Below, in pieces: positions 18,097 to 27,128 of a stretch of 64,000 bases of DNA. Position 1 is the first letter of the stretch; every line of letters starts with the position of its first letter. The DNA comes from Blastococcus aggregatus (GTDB taxonomy: Bacteria > Actinomycetota > Actinomycetes > Mycobacteriales > Geodermatophilaceae): assembly GCF_900221005.1 (NCBI RefSeq), contig NZ_OBQI01000008.1:61477-125476 (forward strand). Direction: 5' to 3'. The translations under genes were made by a program, and so were the position numbers. The notes under the pieces were generated by a model that saw only the letters and a list, made by a program, of their open reading frames with translations, was not told the DNA's origin and ran no database searches.

Positions 18097-18363
18097 TCAG
18101 CGGACGGCGCCGCGCTTCGACCGGCCGGAGATGCCCTCGGCGACGCCGATCAGCAGCACGGCGGCGATGACGGCGAGGACGAAGCCGATCACGTTCAGCT
18201 CCCAGATGTCCCCGGTCCCGAAGAACTGGGCGATGAGGCCACCGATCAGCGAACCGACCAGGCCTAGGGCGAGGGTCGCCAGGATCCCGAGGTTCTGCTT
18301 GCCCGGCACGAGAAGCCGGGCCAGGGCGCCGATGATGAGTCCGGCGACGAGAAATCCGATCAC
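18097..18363 (-). CDS. GlsB/YeaQ/YmgE family stress-response membrane protein
   Basis: The product is 88 aa from a GTG with GAGGAG 8-13 nt upstream. Three hydrophobic helices are rich in Gly (IGFLVAGLIIGALARLLVPG; ILATLALGLVGSLIGGLIAQ; NVIGFVLAVIAAVLLIGVAE), typical of transglycosylase-associated/GlsB proteins linked to general stress. It is a tandem paralogue of the gene at 18406-18678 with the same strand and layout. Confidence 0.9.
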   Translation of the reverse strand: MIGFLVAGLIIGALARLLVPGKQNLGILATLALGLVGSLIGGLIAQFFGTGDIWELNVIGFVLAVIAAVLLIGVAEGISGRSKRGAVR

Positions 18364-18384
18364 TGCTGTCTCCTCGTGGTCAGG

Positions 18385-18401
18385 GGTCCTGTGACAGGAC
18401 C
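18385..18401. repeat. 8-bp palindrome between the two GlsB-like genes
   Basis: GGTCCTGT and ACAGGACC flank a single base in the 42-bp gap. It could be a processing/attenuation hairpin or a protein site just upstream of the second gene's ribosome site. Confidence 0.5.
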
Positions 18402-18405
18402 TGGA

Positions 18406-18678
18406 TCAGCGGACGGCGCGGTTGCGGGACAGCGCCTCTGCGACGCCCACCAGCAGCACGGCCGCGACGACGGCGATGATGAAGCCGACGACGTTGAGCT
18501 CGAAGATGCCGGTCTCGTCGTTGAAGAGGCCGCCGATCGCGCCACCGATGAAGGCGCCGACCACACCAAGCAGCAGGGTGGCCAGAATGCTCAGCTTCTG
18601 CTCACCGGGCTTGATGAGCCGAGCCAGCGCTCCGATAATCAGGCCGACCACTAGCAGACCAAGAATGTCAATCAACAC
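18406..18678 (-). CDS. GlsB/YeaQ/YmgE family stress-response membrane protein
   Basis: The product is 90 aa. The GTG at 18678 has AAGGAG 8 nt upstream; a longer frame to 18777 lacks hydrophobic sequence and is not used. Three Gly-rich helices (LGLLVVGLIIGALARLIKPG; ILATLLLGVVGAFIGGAIGG; NVVGFIIAVVAAVLLVGVAE) closely match the downstream paralogue, so this is a recent tandem duplication. Both are likely cotranscribed, this one first. Confidence 0.9.
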   Translation of the reverse strand: MLIDILGLLVVGLIIGALARLIKPGEQKLSILATLLLGVVGAFIGGAIGGLFNDETGIFELNVVGFIIAVVAAVLLVGVAEALSRNRAVR

Positions 18679-18805
18679 AGCGTTGTCTCCTTCGTTCGAC
18701 CGGTGCCCGGGGGTTCTGACACGTCGCCAGGCCAGGGCGCCGGTGCACGGAGGAGCGGATACCCCGGGAACGATCACTGATGCACGGTTCGCCCGATCGT
18801 GATCG

Positions 18806-19261
18806 TCAGGAGATGTCGGCGACCGCCGCGACGTGCGCCGGGACCTTGTCCAGTTCGGCCTCCACCGTGCGTTCGACCATCGACCGCCCCGCGCGGGCGA
18901 GCACCCGGCGGGCCAGCCGGCCCGCGCGCCGCGGCTCGTGCGTGAGGGTCATGGTCACCCGCGTGCCGCCGGCGGCGGTGTCGGCGAGCTCGATCCGCGT
19001 CGTCCAGGTCTCGGGCGTCAGCTCGAGCTCGGTGACCACCGTGCGGCCCGGCGCCCACTCGAGGATCCGTCCGCGCGGCGCACCCTCCGGCGGTTCGCCG
19101 TCCAGCCGGCCGGGGACCGCGACGAACGAGGTCCGCCGCCCGGCGCCGGTCACCACGTAGGAGACGTCGCAGACGGGGCAGTAGGGCCGGAGCACGGCCA
19201 GCGCCCGCCACACCTCGGCCCGCGGTTCGGGCACCTCGCGGACACCGGTCGCCGTGTGCAC
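18806..19261 (-). CDS. SRPBCC (START-like) family protein
   Basis: The product is 151 aa from a GTG. The start VHTATGVREVPEPRAEVWRA is the typical first strand and helix of polyketide-cyclase/dehydrase-like SRPBCC proteins, followed by beta strands (ILEWAPGRTVVTELELTPET; TTRIELADTAAGGTRVTMTL) and the C-terminal helix. CPVCD near residue 25 is an unusual insertion with two Cys. These proteins bind hydrophobic ligands; the ligand here is unknown. It diverges from a TetR gene 79 bp away, and may be its target. Confidence 0.75.
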   Translation of the reverse strand: MHTATGVREVPEPRAEVWRALAVLRPYCPVCDVSYVVTGAGRRTSFVAVPGRLDGEPPEGAPRGRILEWAPGRTVVTELELTPETWTTRIELADTAAGGTRVTMTLTHEPRRAGRLARRVLARAGRSMVERTVEAELDKVPAHVAAVADIS

Positions 19262-19340
19262 GGTTGCGAACCTACGCAGGTCGGGGAGGGGGCCGGTGCG
19301 CTGGCTGGCCGAAACCCGGTTCCTCGCGCACCATCTCTGC

Positions 19341-19916
19341 GTGACGGAGACGGGCGACTGGCGAAAGGCCAGGTGGGAGGCGACGCACCGGAGGATCTTC
19401 ACGTGCGCGCTGGCCCTGTTCCAGGACTTCGGCTTCGAGCAGGTGAGCGTCGGCCAGATCGCCGCCCGGGCGAAGGTCTCGGTGCCGACCTTCTACGCGC
19501 ACTTCCCGAGCAAGGAACACCTGATCATGGCGCTGCCGACGCCGGAGCAGATCTCGGCGCTGATCGCCGGCCAGCCGGCCGAGCTGACGATGGCCGAGCG
19601 CCTCCGCCGGGCCGTCCCCAGGTTCATCGCCGCCATGCCGCCCGACGAGCACGAGGAGATGGCCGCCCGCTGGCGGATCATCGCCGACACCCCCGCGCTG
19701 CGGATCCGCGCGGCCGAGTTCGAGCGGACGACGGCGGGGATGTTCCTGGACAGCCTCCCGGGGGTCACGGGCGCCGCTCCCGCCCACGCCGACGTCGTCC
19801 AGGCCGGCGCCTACCTCGCCGCCTACACCGCCGCGCTGCTCACCTGGGCCGACAGCAAGGGCCGGCGCAAGCTGGACGAGCTGATCGACGAGGCGTTCCG
19901 CGCCCTCGGCGGCTGA
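19341..19916 (+). CDS. TetR family transcriptional regulator
   Basis: The product is 191 aa from a GTG. The N-terminal TetR helix-turn-helix is clear: RIFTCALALFQDFGFEQVSV, then IAARAKVSVPTFYAHFPSKE. The C-terminal ligand domain is all-helical and unassigned. The frame is open to 19254, but those residues lack conservation with the fold, and the start used gives the normal ~10-residue lead to the first helix. Divergent from the SRPBCC gene, which suggests local control. Confidence 0.87.
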   Translation: MTETGDWRKARWEATHRRIFTCALALFQDFGFEQVSVGQIAARAKVSVPTFYAHFPSKEHLIMALPTPEQISALIAGQPAELTMAERLRRAVPRFIAAMPPDEHEEMAARWRIIADTPALRIRAAEFERTTAGMFLDSLPGVTGAAPAHADVVQAGAYLAAYTAALLTWADSKGRRKLDELIDEAFRALGG

Positions 19917-19919
19917 CCG

Positions 19920-21467
19920 TCAGCCGCCCAGCCGCTCCCTCAGGTCCGGCCAGCGCTCGGTGAAGGAGCGCTCGGCATCCTGGGCGCGTGCCTCGGCGCG
20001 GCCCAGCAGCAGGCCGTAGGTGAACCCGGGCTCGCCGGCGGCGTGCGCATCCACCGCGAGCCGGCGGGCGTGCCCGCCGACCACCACGACGTCCTGCAGG
20101 GCGCCGAGCAGCCGCTGCGTCCGCTTCGCCGCCTTCGCCACGTCCACCGCCGGGTCGGCGAGGACGGGCGCCAGCACCTCCGCGGTGTACCGCGTCCGTC
20201 GGGCCACCCGCCGCACCGCGTGCAGCGCCTCGGTCCGCTCCGCCCCGGCGAGCGACTCGACGGCCGACCCCGCGCGCCGCACCCGCCGGGCCTCGCGGCT
20301 CAGGACGGCGGCCAGCACCGGCGTGGCCGGCTTCGCGGCCCGCGCGGTCAGCGGAGGCCGGGCCAGCAGGTCGTGCACTGCGTCGAGCAGCGCCAGGTGC
20401 CGCCGCTCGGCCACGAGAGCCGCGGCGCGGGCTCGCCCGCGCTCCCGGGCCGCCACCTCGCCCGACTGCAGGCGGGCCACGACCGGGCCGAGGACCAGCT
20501 CGACGGGCAGCTCGGCCACGGCCGCGCGCAGTCCGGCGTACCCGACCTCGTCGTCCCTCGCCTCGGACAGCCGGCCGGCCAGCCAGGACAGCTCCGCCCG
20601 CAGCGGCTCGGTCGCCTCGCGGTCCAGGACCGGCCCGAAGGCCGCGAGCAGGCCGCGCAGCCGACGGCAGGCGATCCGCATCCGGCGCAGGCCGTCGTCG
20701 GCGCCGATGCGCAGCCCGACGTCGGCGAGCTGCAGCGCGGAGGACTCCTCGCCGAGGACGTCCAGCACCACCTCCCCGGCGGACGGCCCGGGATCCCGGC
20801 GCTTCTTCCGGCCCGCCGACCTCCGCCGGTCGGGAGCGGCGCGCGCCGGTCCGGCCGGTTCCAGCCCCAGGGCTCGCGCCAGCTTGGAGGCGCGGTCGGT
20901 GCGCTCGGCGCCGGCGGCGACCAGGCGTTCCCCCACACGCGGCAGGAGCGCGCGATCGCCGTCGAGCAGCTCGACCTCGACCTCCCGCCAGCTGCGCACC
21001 TCCGCCGGTCCGTCCGGCCCGGTGAGCCGGGTGGCGCTCACGGTGTCGTCGGCGACCTCGGCCAGCGGGCGGCCGTCGGCGTCCCGGAGCACGGTGACGA
21101 CCCGACGGGTGCGCAGCTGGGCCACCGCCACCGGGTCCGCGCCGCGGAGCACGCCCGCCACCGGTGCGAGAACCGCCCGGGGCGGCCGACGGACGGCCCG
21201 GCCCAGGGGCAGGTGCAGCTCGCGGCGGGCGTCCCCCGCTGCGGGCAGCTTGACGTGCCAGCCGTCGTCCGCGCCGCCGGTGCGCCTGCGCAGGGTGATC
21301 CGCGCCCGGGCCAGCCGCAGGTCGGGGGCGTCGAAGTACTGCGCCTCGAGCCGGTGCTCGACCGGGTCGTCCACCGACGCCACCCCGTCCACCCCGGCGA
21401 GCTCCGGCTGGACGTAGGACGGCGGGACGTCGAACTTCGTCTCGATCTCGAGGTGGTCGGCGGCCAT
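19920..21467 (-). CDS. CYTH and CHAD domain protein
   Basis: The product is 515 aa from an ATG. The CYTH domain starts LEIETKFDVP (the EIEXK polyphosphate/triphosphate-binding motif) and continues with RITLRRRTGG and WREVEVELLDG. The CHAD part (~225-515) is helical and full of conserved His/Arg (MRIACRRLRGLLAAFGP; LHAVRRVARRTRYTAEVL), which bind polyphosphate. Together these suggest triphosphate/polyphosphate hydrolysis or targeting to polyphosphate granules. It ends 3 bp from the TetR stop, convergent. Confidence 0.93.
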   Translation of the reverse strand: MAADHLEIETKFDVPPSYVQPELAGVDGVASVDDPVEHRLEAQYFDAPDLRLARARITLRRRTGGADDGWHVKLPAAGDARRELHLPLGRAVRRPPRAVLAPVAGVLRGADPVAVAQLRTRRVVTVLRDADGRPLAEVADDTVSATRLTGPDGPAEVRSWREVEVELLDGDRALLPRVGERLVAAGAERTDRASKLARALGLEPAGPARAAPDRRRSAGRKKRRDPGPSAGEVVLDVLGEESSALQLADVGLRIGADDGLRRMRIACRRLRGLLAAFGPVLDREATEPLRAELSWLAGRLSEARDDEVGYAGLRAAVAELPVELVLGPVVARLQSGEVAARERGRARAAALVAERRHLALLDAVHDLLARPPLTARAAKPATPVLAAVLSREARRVRRAGSAVESLAGAERTEALHAVRRVARRTRYTAEVLAPVLADPAVDVAKAAKRTQRLLGALQDVVVVGGHARRLAVDAHAAGEPGFTYGLLLGRAEARAQDAERSFTERWPDLRERLGG

Positions 21468-21599
21468 CAGGGCACCGTACGGCGGGCCGCGAGCCACTGC
21501 CCGGGTGCCGGCGCCATGTTCACGAAGCGAGCGTGCTGGGCACGCCCAGGGAGCAGGGCGGCCGAGCCGAGGTCCCCGCGCACTCGGAGAGGTCGGCCC

Positions 21600-22445
21600 A
21601 TGGTCAGCGAACGAGACGTGTCGGCAGCGATCGGCAGCACCGCCTACGGGAGCGACGGCGAGTCGGTCGGCACCGTGGAGACGTTCTACAACGACGACCG
21701 CACCGGCGCGACGACGTGGGTGTCGCTCTCCAGCGGCCTGCTGGGCAGGCGGCGGGCCATCGCGCCCGCCGAGGACGCGACGTTCGTCGACGGCCGGCTG
21801 CAGCTCACGGTGCCCGCGCAGGCGGTGTCACACGCCCCCCGGATGGGCGGCGAGCACCTCACCCCGGAGGACGAGGACGCGCTGCGCCGGCACTACGCAC
21901 GGGACGTGAGCCCGGCGGGCGACCCCCTGGAGCGGCCCTCCGGCGTGGCGGGTGCGGCGGCGGAGGCCCCGGTCGAGCCCGGCCCGGTCGAGCGGAGCGT
22001 GGACGAGCGGAGCGCGGACGAGCCCGGCGCGAGCGGTGACGACGGCAGCATGGTCCGCAGCGAGGAGCAGCTCCGGGTGGGCACCGCGCGATTCCCGGCG
22101 CGGCGCGTCCGCATCGTGAAGTACGTGGTCACCGAGGAGGTGCAGGTGACCGTCCCGATCCGCCGGGAGGAGATCCGCATCGAGGAGCTGCCCCTGGGGG
22201 ACGCCGGGGACGCCGGGGAGCTGGTCGTCGAGGGAGATCCGCTGGGCGGCGGGTCCCCGTCGGCGCCCGGCCTGCCGGACGAGATCGTGCTGCACGCCGA
22301 GCGGCCGGTCGTGACCGTGGAGGTGGTGCCCGTCGAGCGGGTGCGGCTCCGGACGGAGACGGTCGACGGGCACGAGCCGGTCACCGAGACGCTGCAGCGC
22401 GAGCAGGTCGTCGTCGACCAGGACCGGACCCCGCGGCAGGGCTGA
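21600..22445 (+). CDS. PRC-barrel and DUF2382 (YsnF/AvaK) stress protein
   Basis: The product is 281 aa from an ATG preceded by GGAGAGG. Residues 10-85 form a PRC-barrel (IGSTAYGSDGESVGTVETFY). An acidic linker leads to DUF2382 at ~155-280 (RSEEQLRVGTARFPARRVRI, VPIRREEIRIEELP), the conserved tail of YsnF-type general stress proteins. Soluble, function unknown. The N-terminus comes 133 bp after the divergent CYTH-CHAD start. Confidence 0.9.
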   Translation: MVSERDVSAAIGSTAYGSDGESVGTVETFYNDDRTGATTWVSLSSGLLGRRRAIAPAEDATFVDGRLQLTVPAQAVSHAPRMGGEHLTPEDEDALRRHYARDVSPAGDPLERPSGVAGAAAEAPVEPGPVERSVDERSADEPGASGDDGSMVRSEEQLRVGTARFPARRVRIVKYVVTEEVQVTVPIRREEIRIEELPLGDAGDAGELVVEGDPLGGGSPSAPGLPDEIVLHAERPVVTVEVVPVERVRLRTETVDGHEPVTETLQREQVVVDQDRTPRQG

Positions 22446-22448
22446 CCG

Positions 22449-25094
22449 TCAGCCCACCCGCCCGCCGGTCCACGTGCCGGCCGTCAGGCGCAGCAGCTCG
22501 TCGCCACTCGGGTCGACCAGCACCCGGCCGTCCGGAGCCAGGACGACCGGTACGCCGTCGGGCGGCTCGAGCTCCTCGAGCATCGTCCGTGCTGCCGGAT
22601 CCTCGGCCGGGTCCAGCCAGGTGTGCCCGATGTCCTGGTGGGCCAGGAGGTCGCGCAACCGCTCGCTGGCCGGCCACCGCCGGTCGCCGAGCACCCGGAT
22701 GCCGGTCGCCCGGCCGATGAGCATGGCCCGGCGGATGAGCAGGGCGCGGGTGATGAGCTGGGCCAGCTCGCGGTCCCCGGCCATCACCGCGCGCAGCCGG
22801 TCCACGGAGAGGGTGAGCACCTCGCCCGGCGCCGCCCCCACCACGGAGCGGACGGCGGGCTGCCCGGCGAGCAGGTTCAGCCCGCCGAGGAAGCGGTTCG
22901 GGCCCACCACGGAGACCACCCGGGGCCCGTCGTCCGCGCCCTCGCCGTCCTCGACGACCGCGACCGTGCCGGACAGCACGACGACGAAGTCCCACTCCGC
23001 GCTGCCCCCGCGGACCAGCACGTCACCGGTGGTGGTCGGGCGGCGCCGGCCGAAGCGGGCCAGCACCGCGAGCTGCCGGTCGGTCAGCCGCGGCGAGGAC
23101 CCGTCCACGTCCGGCGTCTCCGCGGCGCCGTCCAGCACCGCCACCTCGGCCACGGCGTCCATGCGCACGCGCGGCGAGATCGGCGGCGGTCCCGCGGCGG
23201 GCGGCGGCGGCGCGGCCGGCCGCTCCCCCGGGGTGCCCCGCGGATCGGACGCCAGCAGCGCCGCGGCGAGCGCGTCGGTGGTGGTCGGGCCGTCGTGCCG
23301 GACGCCGTTGACGAAGAAGGTGGGGGTGCCGCGGACGCCGCTGGCCTCCGCGCTCGCGACGTCGTCGCGCACGTGGGCGGCGTGGGTCGCCTCGCCCAGC
23401 TCCCGGGCGAACCGCTCCAGGTCCAGCCCGAGGGCGGCGGCGTGCTCGAGCAGGTCGGCGGCGCCCAGCCGGTCCTGGTGGGCGAACAACCGGTCGTGCA
23501 TGGCCCAGAACGCGCCCTGGGCGCCCGCGGCCTCGGCAGCCTCCGCCGCCAGCTCGGCATGCGGGTGCACGTCCACGAGCGGGAGGTGGCGGAACACGTA
23601 GCGCAGCTCGTCGCCGAAGCGCCGGCGCAGCTCGCCGACCACCCCGGTGGCCCGCCCGCAGAACGGGCACTCCACGTCGCCGTACTCGACGAGGGCCAGC
23701 GGAGCGTCGAGCGGGCCGCGGACGTGGTCCACGGCGGGATCGACCGGCGGGTCCAGCAGCACCGGGCGCGCGGGCCCGTCGGATGCCGACCGGCGGCCCA
23801 GCATCCGGAAGACCAGGGCGCCGAGCAGCGTGGAGACCACCGCGGCGGCGAGGATGCCGATGGTCGCCTCCTCGCGCAGCGCCTCGTCGTCGAAAGCGAG
23901 GTCGGTGACGAAGAGCGAGACGGTGAACCCCAGGCCGGTCAGGGCGGCGCCGCCCCAGACGGCGCCCAGCGTCACCCCGCGCGGCAGCGGGCCCAGCCGC
24001 AGCTTCACCGCGATCGTGGCGGCGAGCCCGACGCCGAACAGCTTGCCGACGACCAGTCCGGCGAACACGCCGAGGGTCACCGGCGAGCCCAGCGCGCGCT
24101 CCAGCAGCTCGCCGTCGACCCGGACCCCGGCGTTGGCCAGCGCGAAGACCGGCACGACGAGGTAGGTGCTCCACGGGACCAGGACCGCGCCGATCCGCTC
24201 GTTGGGCGAGACCGCACGCTCGACCGACAACTTGGCCTGCCGCGCGATGCCCGGGTCGGGGGACTGCCGGAAGGCGCGGGTGAGCACGCCGGCCCGCTCC
24301 ACCTCGTCCCGTCGCGGCGGATAGGCGCTGACCAGCAGGCCGAGGACGACGCCGCCGATGGTGGCGTGCACCCCGGACTCGTACATCGCCACCCACATGA
24401 CGACGCCCACGGCGAAGTAGGCCGGACCGCGCCAGACCTGGAGCTTCGACAGCCCGACGAACACCAGGACGCACAGCCCGGCCACGCCGAGCGCGCCCAG
24501 GTCCAGGTCGTCGGTGTAGAAGACCGCGATCACCGTCAGCGCGCCGATGTCGTCGACGACCGACAGCGACAGCAGGAAGACCCGCAGCTGGATCGGGAAG
24601 TGCCGGCCGAAGACGGCGAGCGCGCCCAGCACGAACGCCGTGTCCGTGGCGATCGGGATGCCCCAGCCGTGCGCGCCCGGACCACCGGCGTTGATGGCGT
24701 AATAGACCAGCGCCGGCAGGGCGAGCCCGCCGAGGGCCGCCAGCGCCGGCACGGTCACCCGGCTGCGCTGGGCCAGCTCCCCCATCGACAGCTCCCGGCG
24801 CACCTCCATGCCGATGAGGAAGAAGAAGAACACCATCAGGCCGTCGTTCACCCAGTGCCGCAGGTCCTGCTCGATCCCGCGGTCGCCCAGGCGGACGGCG
24901 AACCCGGTGTCCCACAGCCGGTCGTAGGACCCGCCCCACGGGGAGTTCGCCCAGACCAGGGCCAGGACCGTGGCGCCGACCAGGAGCGCGGCGCCGGCCA
25001 GGCCGGAGGAGATCAGCCGCCGCACCGAACCGGACAGCTGGCCGCCCAGGTGACCGGTCCGGGACCGGCTGGCGCCGTCGACGCTCGTGCTCAC
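22449..25094 (-). CDS. nhaA: NhaA Na+/H+ antiporter fused to DsbA-like, cNMP-binding and glutaredoxin-like domains
   Basis: 881 aa from a GTG that overlaps the upstream hydrolase stop by 4 bp. Residues 20-435 are NhaA with ~11 helices and the paired Asp of the ion site in [13 protein letters not shown] (181-182). Residues 455-615 are a DsbA-type thioredoxin fold with CPFC (476-479) and cis-Pro in GTPTFF. Residues 675-795 resemble a cyclic-nucleotide-binding domain ([20 protein letters not shown]). Residues 800-881 resemble the glutaredoxin-like module fused to cNMP/thioredoxin-reductase proteins ([18 protein letters not shown]) but lack a CxxC. NhaA-DsbA fusions are known in actinobacteria; the added sensor part is unusual. 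Probable role: pH/Na+ homeostasis with redox or nucleotide control. Confidence 0.9.
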   Translation of the reverse strand: MSTSVDGASRSRTGHLGGQLSGSVRRLISSGLAGAALLVGATVLALVWANSPWGGSYDRLWDTGFAVRLGDRGIEQDLRHWVNDGLMVFFFFLIGMEVRRELSMGELAQRSRVTVPALAALGGLALPALVYYAINAGGPGAHGWGIPIATDTAFVLGALAVFGRHFPIQLRVFLLSLSVVDDIGALTVIAVFYTDDLDLGALGVAGLCVLVFVGLSKLQVWRGPAYFAVGVVMWVAMYESGVHATIGGVVLGLLVSAYPPRRDEVERAGVLTRAFRQSPDPGIARQAKLSVERAVSPNERIGAVLVPWSTYLVVPVFALANAGVRVDGELLERALGSPVTLGVFAGLVVGKLFGVGLAATIAVKLRLGPLPRGVTLGAVWGGAALTGLGFTVSLFVTDLAFDDEALREEATIGILAAAVVSTLLGALVFRMLGRRSASDGPARPVLLDPPVDPAVDHVRGPLDAPLALVEYGDVECPFCGRATGVVGELRRRFGDELRYVFRHLPLVDVHPHAELAAEAAEAAGAQGAFWAMHDRLFAHQDRLGAADLLEHAAALGLDLERFARELGEATHAAHVRDDVASAEASGVRGTPTFFVNGVRHDGPTTTDALAAALLASDPRGTPGERPAAPPPPAAGPPPISPRVRMDAVAEVAVLDGAAETPDVDGSSPRLTDRQLAVLARFGRRRPTTTGDVLVRGGSAEWDFVVVLSGTVAVVEDGEGADDGPRVVSVVGPNRFLGGLNLLAGQPAVRSVVGAAPGEVLTLSVDRLRAVMAGDRELAQLITRALLIRRAMLIGRATGIRVLGDRRWPASERLRDLLAHQDIGHTWLDPAEDPAARTMLEELEPPDGVPVVLAPDGRVLVDPSGDELLRLTAGTWTGGRVG

Positions 25095-25885
25095 GACCGG
25101 GGCAGCGCCGGGGGTGTGGCGGTGTGTTCCCGCCGGTCGGCCAGGAACCGGAACCGGTCGCGGGTGGCCGCCACCTCGGCGGCGTCCACGTCGGCGAGCA
25201 CGAGGGTCTCCACGCCGGCCGCGGTGGCGAGCAGCTCCCCCGTCGGGTGCACGATCCGGCTGTCGCCGGCGTGCTCGGTGCCGTCGCCGGCCACGCCCAC
25301 CCGGTTGCAGCCGACGACGTAGGCCTGGTTCTCGATGGCGCGGGCCTGGAGCAGCGCCGTCCAGTGCAGCCGCCGGGCCGCCGGCCAGTTGGCGGTGACC
25401 AGGTAGACGTCGGTGTCCCTCGCGGCCTGCCAGAACACGTCGGCGAAGCGCAGGTCGTAGCAGACGAACGGCGTGATCCTCAGGTCCCCGATGGTCACGG
25501 TCACCGGCCCGTCGCCGGCCCGGAAGCGCTCGTGCTCGCCGCCGTGGGTGAACGGGTGCAGCTTGCGGTAGCGGTGCACCGTGCCGTCGGGGCCGGCCAG
25601 GACGAAGGAGTTGTAGGGGAGCGGGCCGTCGGCGGCGATCTCCGGGCAGCTGCCGCCGACCCAGACGCCGTGCGCCGCGGCCTGCTCGGCCAGGAACTGC
25701 GCGGACGGCCCGCCCTCGGGCTCGCCGATGCCCGGCGTCATCGAGAAGCCCGTGGAGAAGGTCTCGGAGAGCAGCACCAGCTCCGCGCCGGCGTCGGCCG
25801 CCCGTGCCACCTGCGGGGCCAGCCGGGCGAAGTTCGCCGCCCGGTCCTCCCACACGATGTCGTGCTGCACCGCCGCGATCCTCAC
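25091..25885 (-). CDS. carbon-nitrogen hydrolase, omega-amidase/nitrilase type
   Basis: The product is 264 aa. The Glu-Lys-Cys triad is visible in [17 protein letters not shown] and [13 protein letters not shown] and the overall sequence resemble YafV/omega-amidases, which hydrolyse alpha-ketoglutaramate or alpha-ketosuccinamate. The GTG at 25885 is preferred over 25900 because GGAAGGGGA sits between them as the ribosome site. Its stop overlaps the NhaA-fusion GTG; the aminotransferase gene lies 43 bp upstream. Transaminase plus omega-amidase would make a glutamine-transaminase pathway (see findings). Confidence 0.88.
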   Translation of the reverse strand: MRIAAVQHDIVWEDRAANFARLAPQVARAADAGAELVLLSETFSTGFSMTPGIGEPEGGPSAQFLAEQAAAHGVWVGGSCPEIAADGPLPYNSFVLAGPDGTVHRYRKLHPFTHGGEHERFRAGDGPVTVTIGDLRITPFVCYDLRFADVFWQAARDTDVYLVTANWPAARRLHWTALLQARAIENQAYVVGCNRVGVAGDGTEHAGDSRIVHPTGELLATAAGVETLVLADVDAAEVAATRDRFRFLADRREHTATPPALPRS

Positions 25886-25928
25886 GCCGTCCCCTTCCAC
25901 CCGGGGCAGAAATGGCCATTTCTGCCCT

Positions 25929-27128
25929 TCATGCCGGTTCCCCGTCCATGGCGGCCAGCCGCCGGACGGCCTCGCCGAGCACGTCGTCGCCCTTGCAGAA
26001 CGCGAACCGGACCAGGTGCCGGCCCAGGTGCGCGTGCTCCGGCGTGTAGAACACCCCGCTCGGGACGGCGACGACCCCGGCGCGCGCGGGCAGCGCCCGG
26101 CAGAAGGCCAGGCCGTCGCCGTCGGGCTGCACCGGCCGGACGTCGACGGTCGCGAAGTACGTCGCCTCGGGGCCGACCACCGGCAGGCCGGCGTCCCGGA
26201 GGCCCTGCACCAGCACGTCGCGCCGGTACTGCAGGTCGCGCGCCACCCCCGCGACGTACGCGTCCGGCAGCCGGAGGCCGGCCGCGACGGCGGGCTGGAA
26301 CGGCCCGGCGTTGACGTAGGTGAGGAACTGCTTCGCGGTGCGGACGGCGGAGACCAGCGGCGCGGGCCCGCAGATCCAGCCGACCTTCCAGCCGGTCACG
26401 TTGAACGTCTTGCCGGCGCTGCTCACCACGAGGGTGCGTTCGCGCATGCCCGGGAGCGTGGCCGGCGAGACGTGCCGCGCGCCGTCGAAGACCAGGTGCT
26501 CGTAGACCTCGTCGGTGAGGACCAGCAGGTCGTGCTCGACCGCCACCCCGGCCAGGAACGCCAGTTCCTCGGCGGACAGCACGGTGCCGGTGGGGTTGTG
26601 CGGTGTGTTGAGCAGCAGCAACCGGGTGCGCGGGGTGATCGCCGCCCGCACGTCGGCCGGGTCGAAGGTCCAGCGGCCGCCCTCGGGCCCGGGCGGGGTG
26701 AGCGGCACCGGGCGGACCACGCCGCCGGCCATCGCGACCGCCGCGGAGTAGCTGTCGTAGATCGGCTCGAGCAGCACCACCTCGTCGCCGGGCTCGACCA
26801 GCGCGAGCATGGCGGCCGCGAGCGCCTCGGTGGCCCCGGCGGTGACCAGCACCTCGGTGTCGGGGTCGTAGGTCAGGCCGGAGAAGCGCACCTGGTGCTC
26901 GGCGATCGCCGCCCGCAGCTCCGGGATGCCAGGGCCCGGCGGGTACTGGTCCGCGGCGGTGCCGATGGCCTGCCGGGCCACCTCGAGCACCTCCGGGGGG
27001 CCGGGGTAGTCCGGGAAGCCCTGACCCAGGTTGATCGAGCCGGTGGCCACCGCGAGGGCGCTCATCTCGGCGAAGACCGTCGTCCCGAAGCCCTGCAGGC
27101 GGTCGGCGAGGTACGGCGTCCGGCTCAT
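25929..27128 (-). CDS. class I/II pyridoxal-phosphate aminotransferase
   Basis: The product is 399 aa from an ATG. The fold type I hallmarks are NTPHNPTG, LTDEVYEHLVFDG and SSAGKTFNVTGWKVGW with the PLP Lys. The sequence INLGQGFPDYPGP and FLTYVNAGPFQPAVA are typical of the kynurenine/glutamine transaminase (CCBL, YbdL) group that prefers Met, Gln or aromatic donors. The ATG overlaps the RNB gene's stop (ATGA, 27125-27128). The 43-bp gap to the omega-amidase gene fits one operon. Confidence 0.9.
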   Translation of the reverse strand: MSRTPYLADRLQGFGTTVFAEMSALAVATGSINLGQGFPDYPGPPEVLEVARQAIGTAADQYPPGPGIPELRAAIAEHQVRFSGLTYDPDTEVLVTAGATEALAAAMLALVEPGDEVVLLEPIYDSYSAAVAMAGGVVRPVPLTPPGPEGGRWTFDPADVRAAITPRTRLLLLNTPHNPTGTVLSAEELAFLAGVAVEHDLLVLTDEVYEHLVFDGARHVSPATLPGMRERTLVVSSAGKTFNVTGWKVGWICGPAPLVSAVRTAKQFLTYVNAGPFQPAVAAGLRLPDAYVAGVARDLQYRRDVLVQGLRDAGLPVVGPEATYFATVDVRPVQPDGDGLAFCRALPARAGVVAVPSGVFYTPEHAHLGRHLVRFAFCKGDDVLGEAVRRLAAMDGEPA

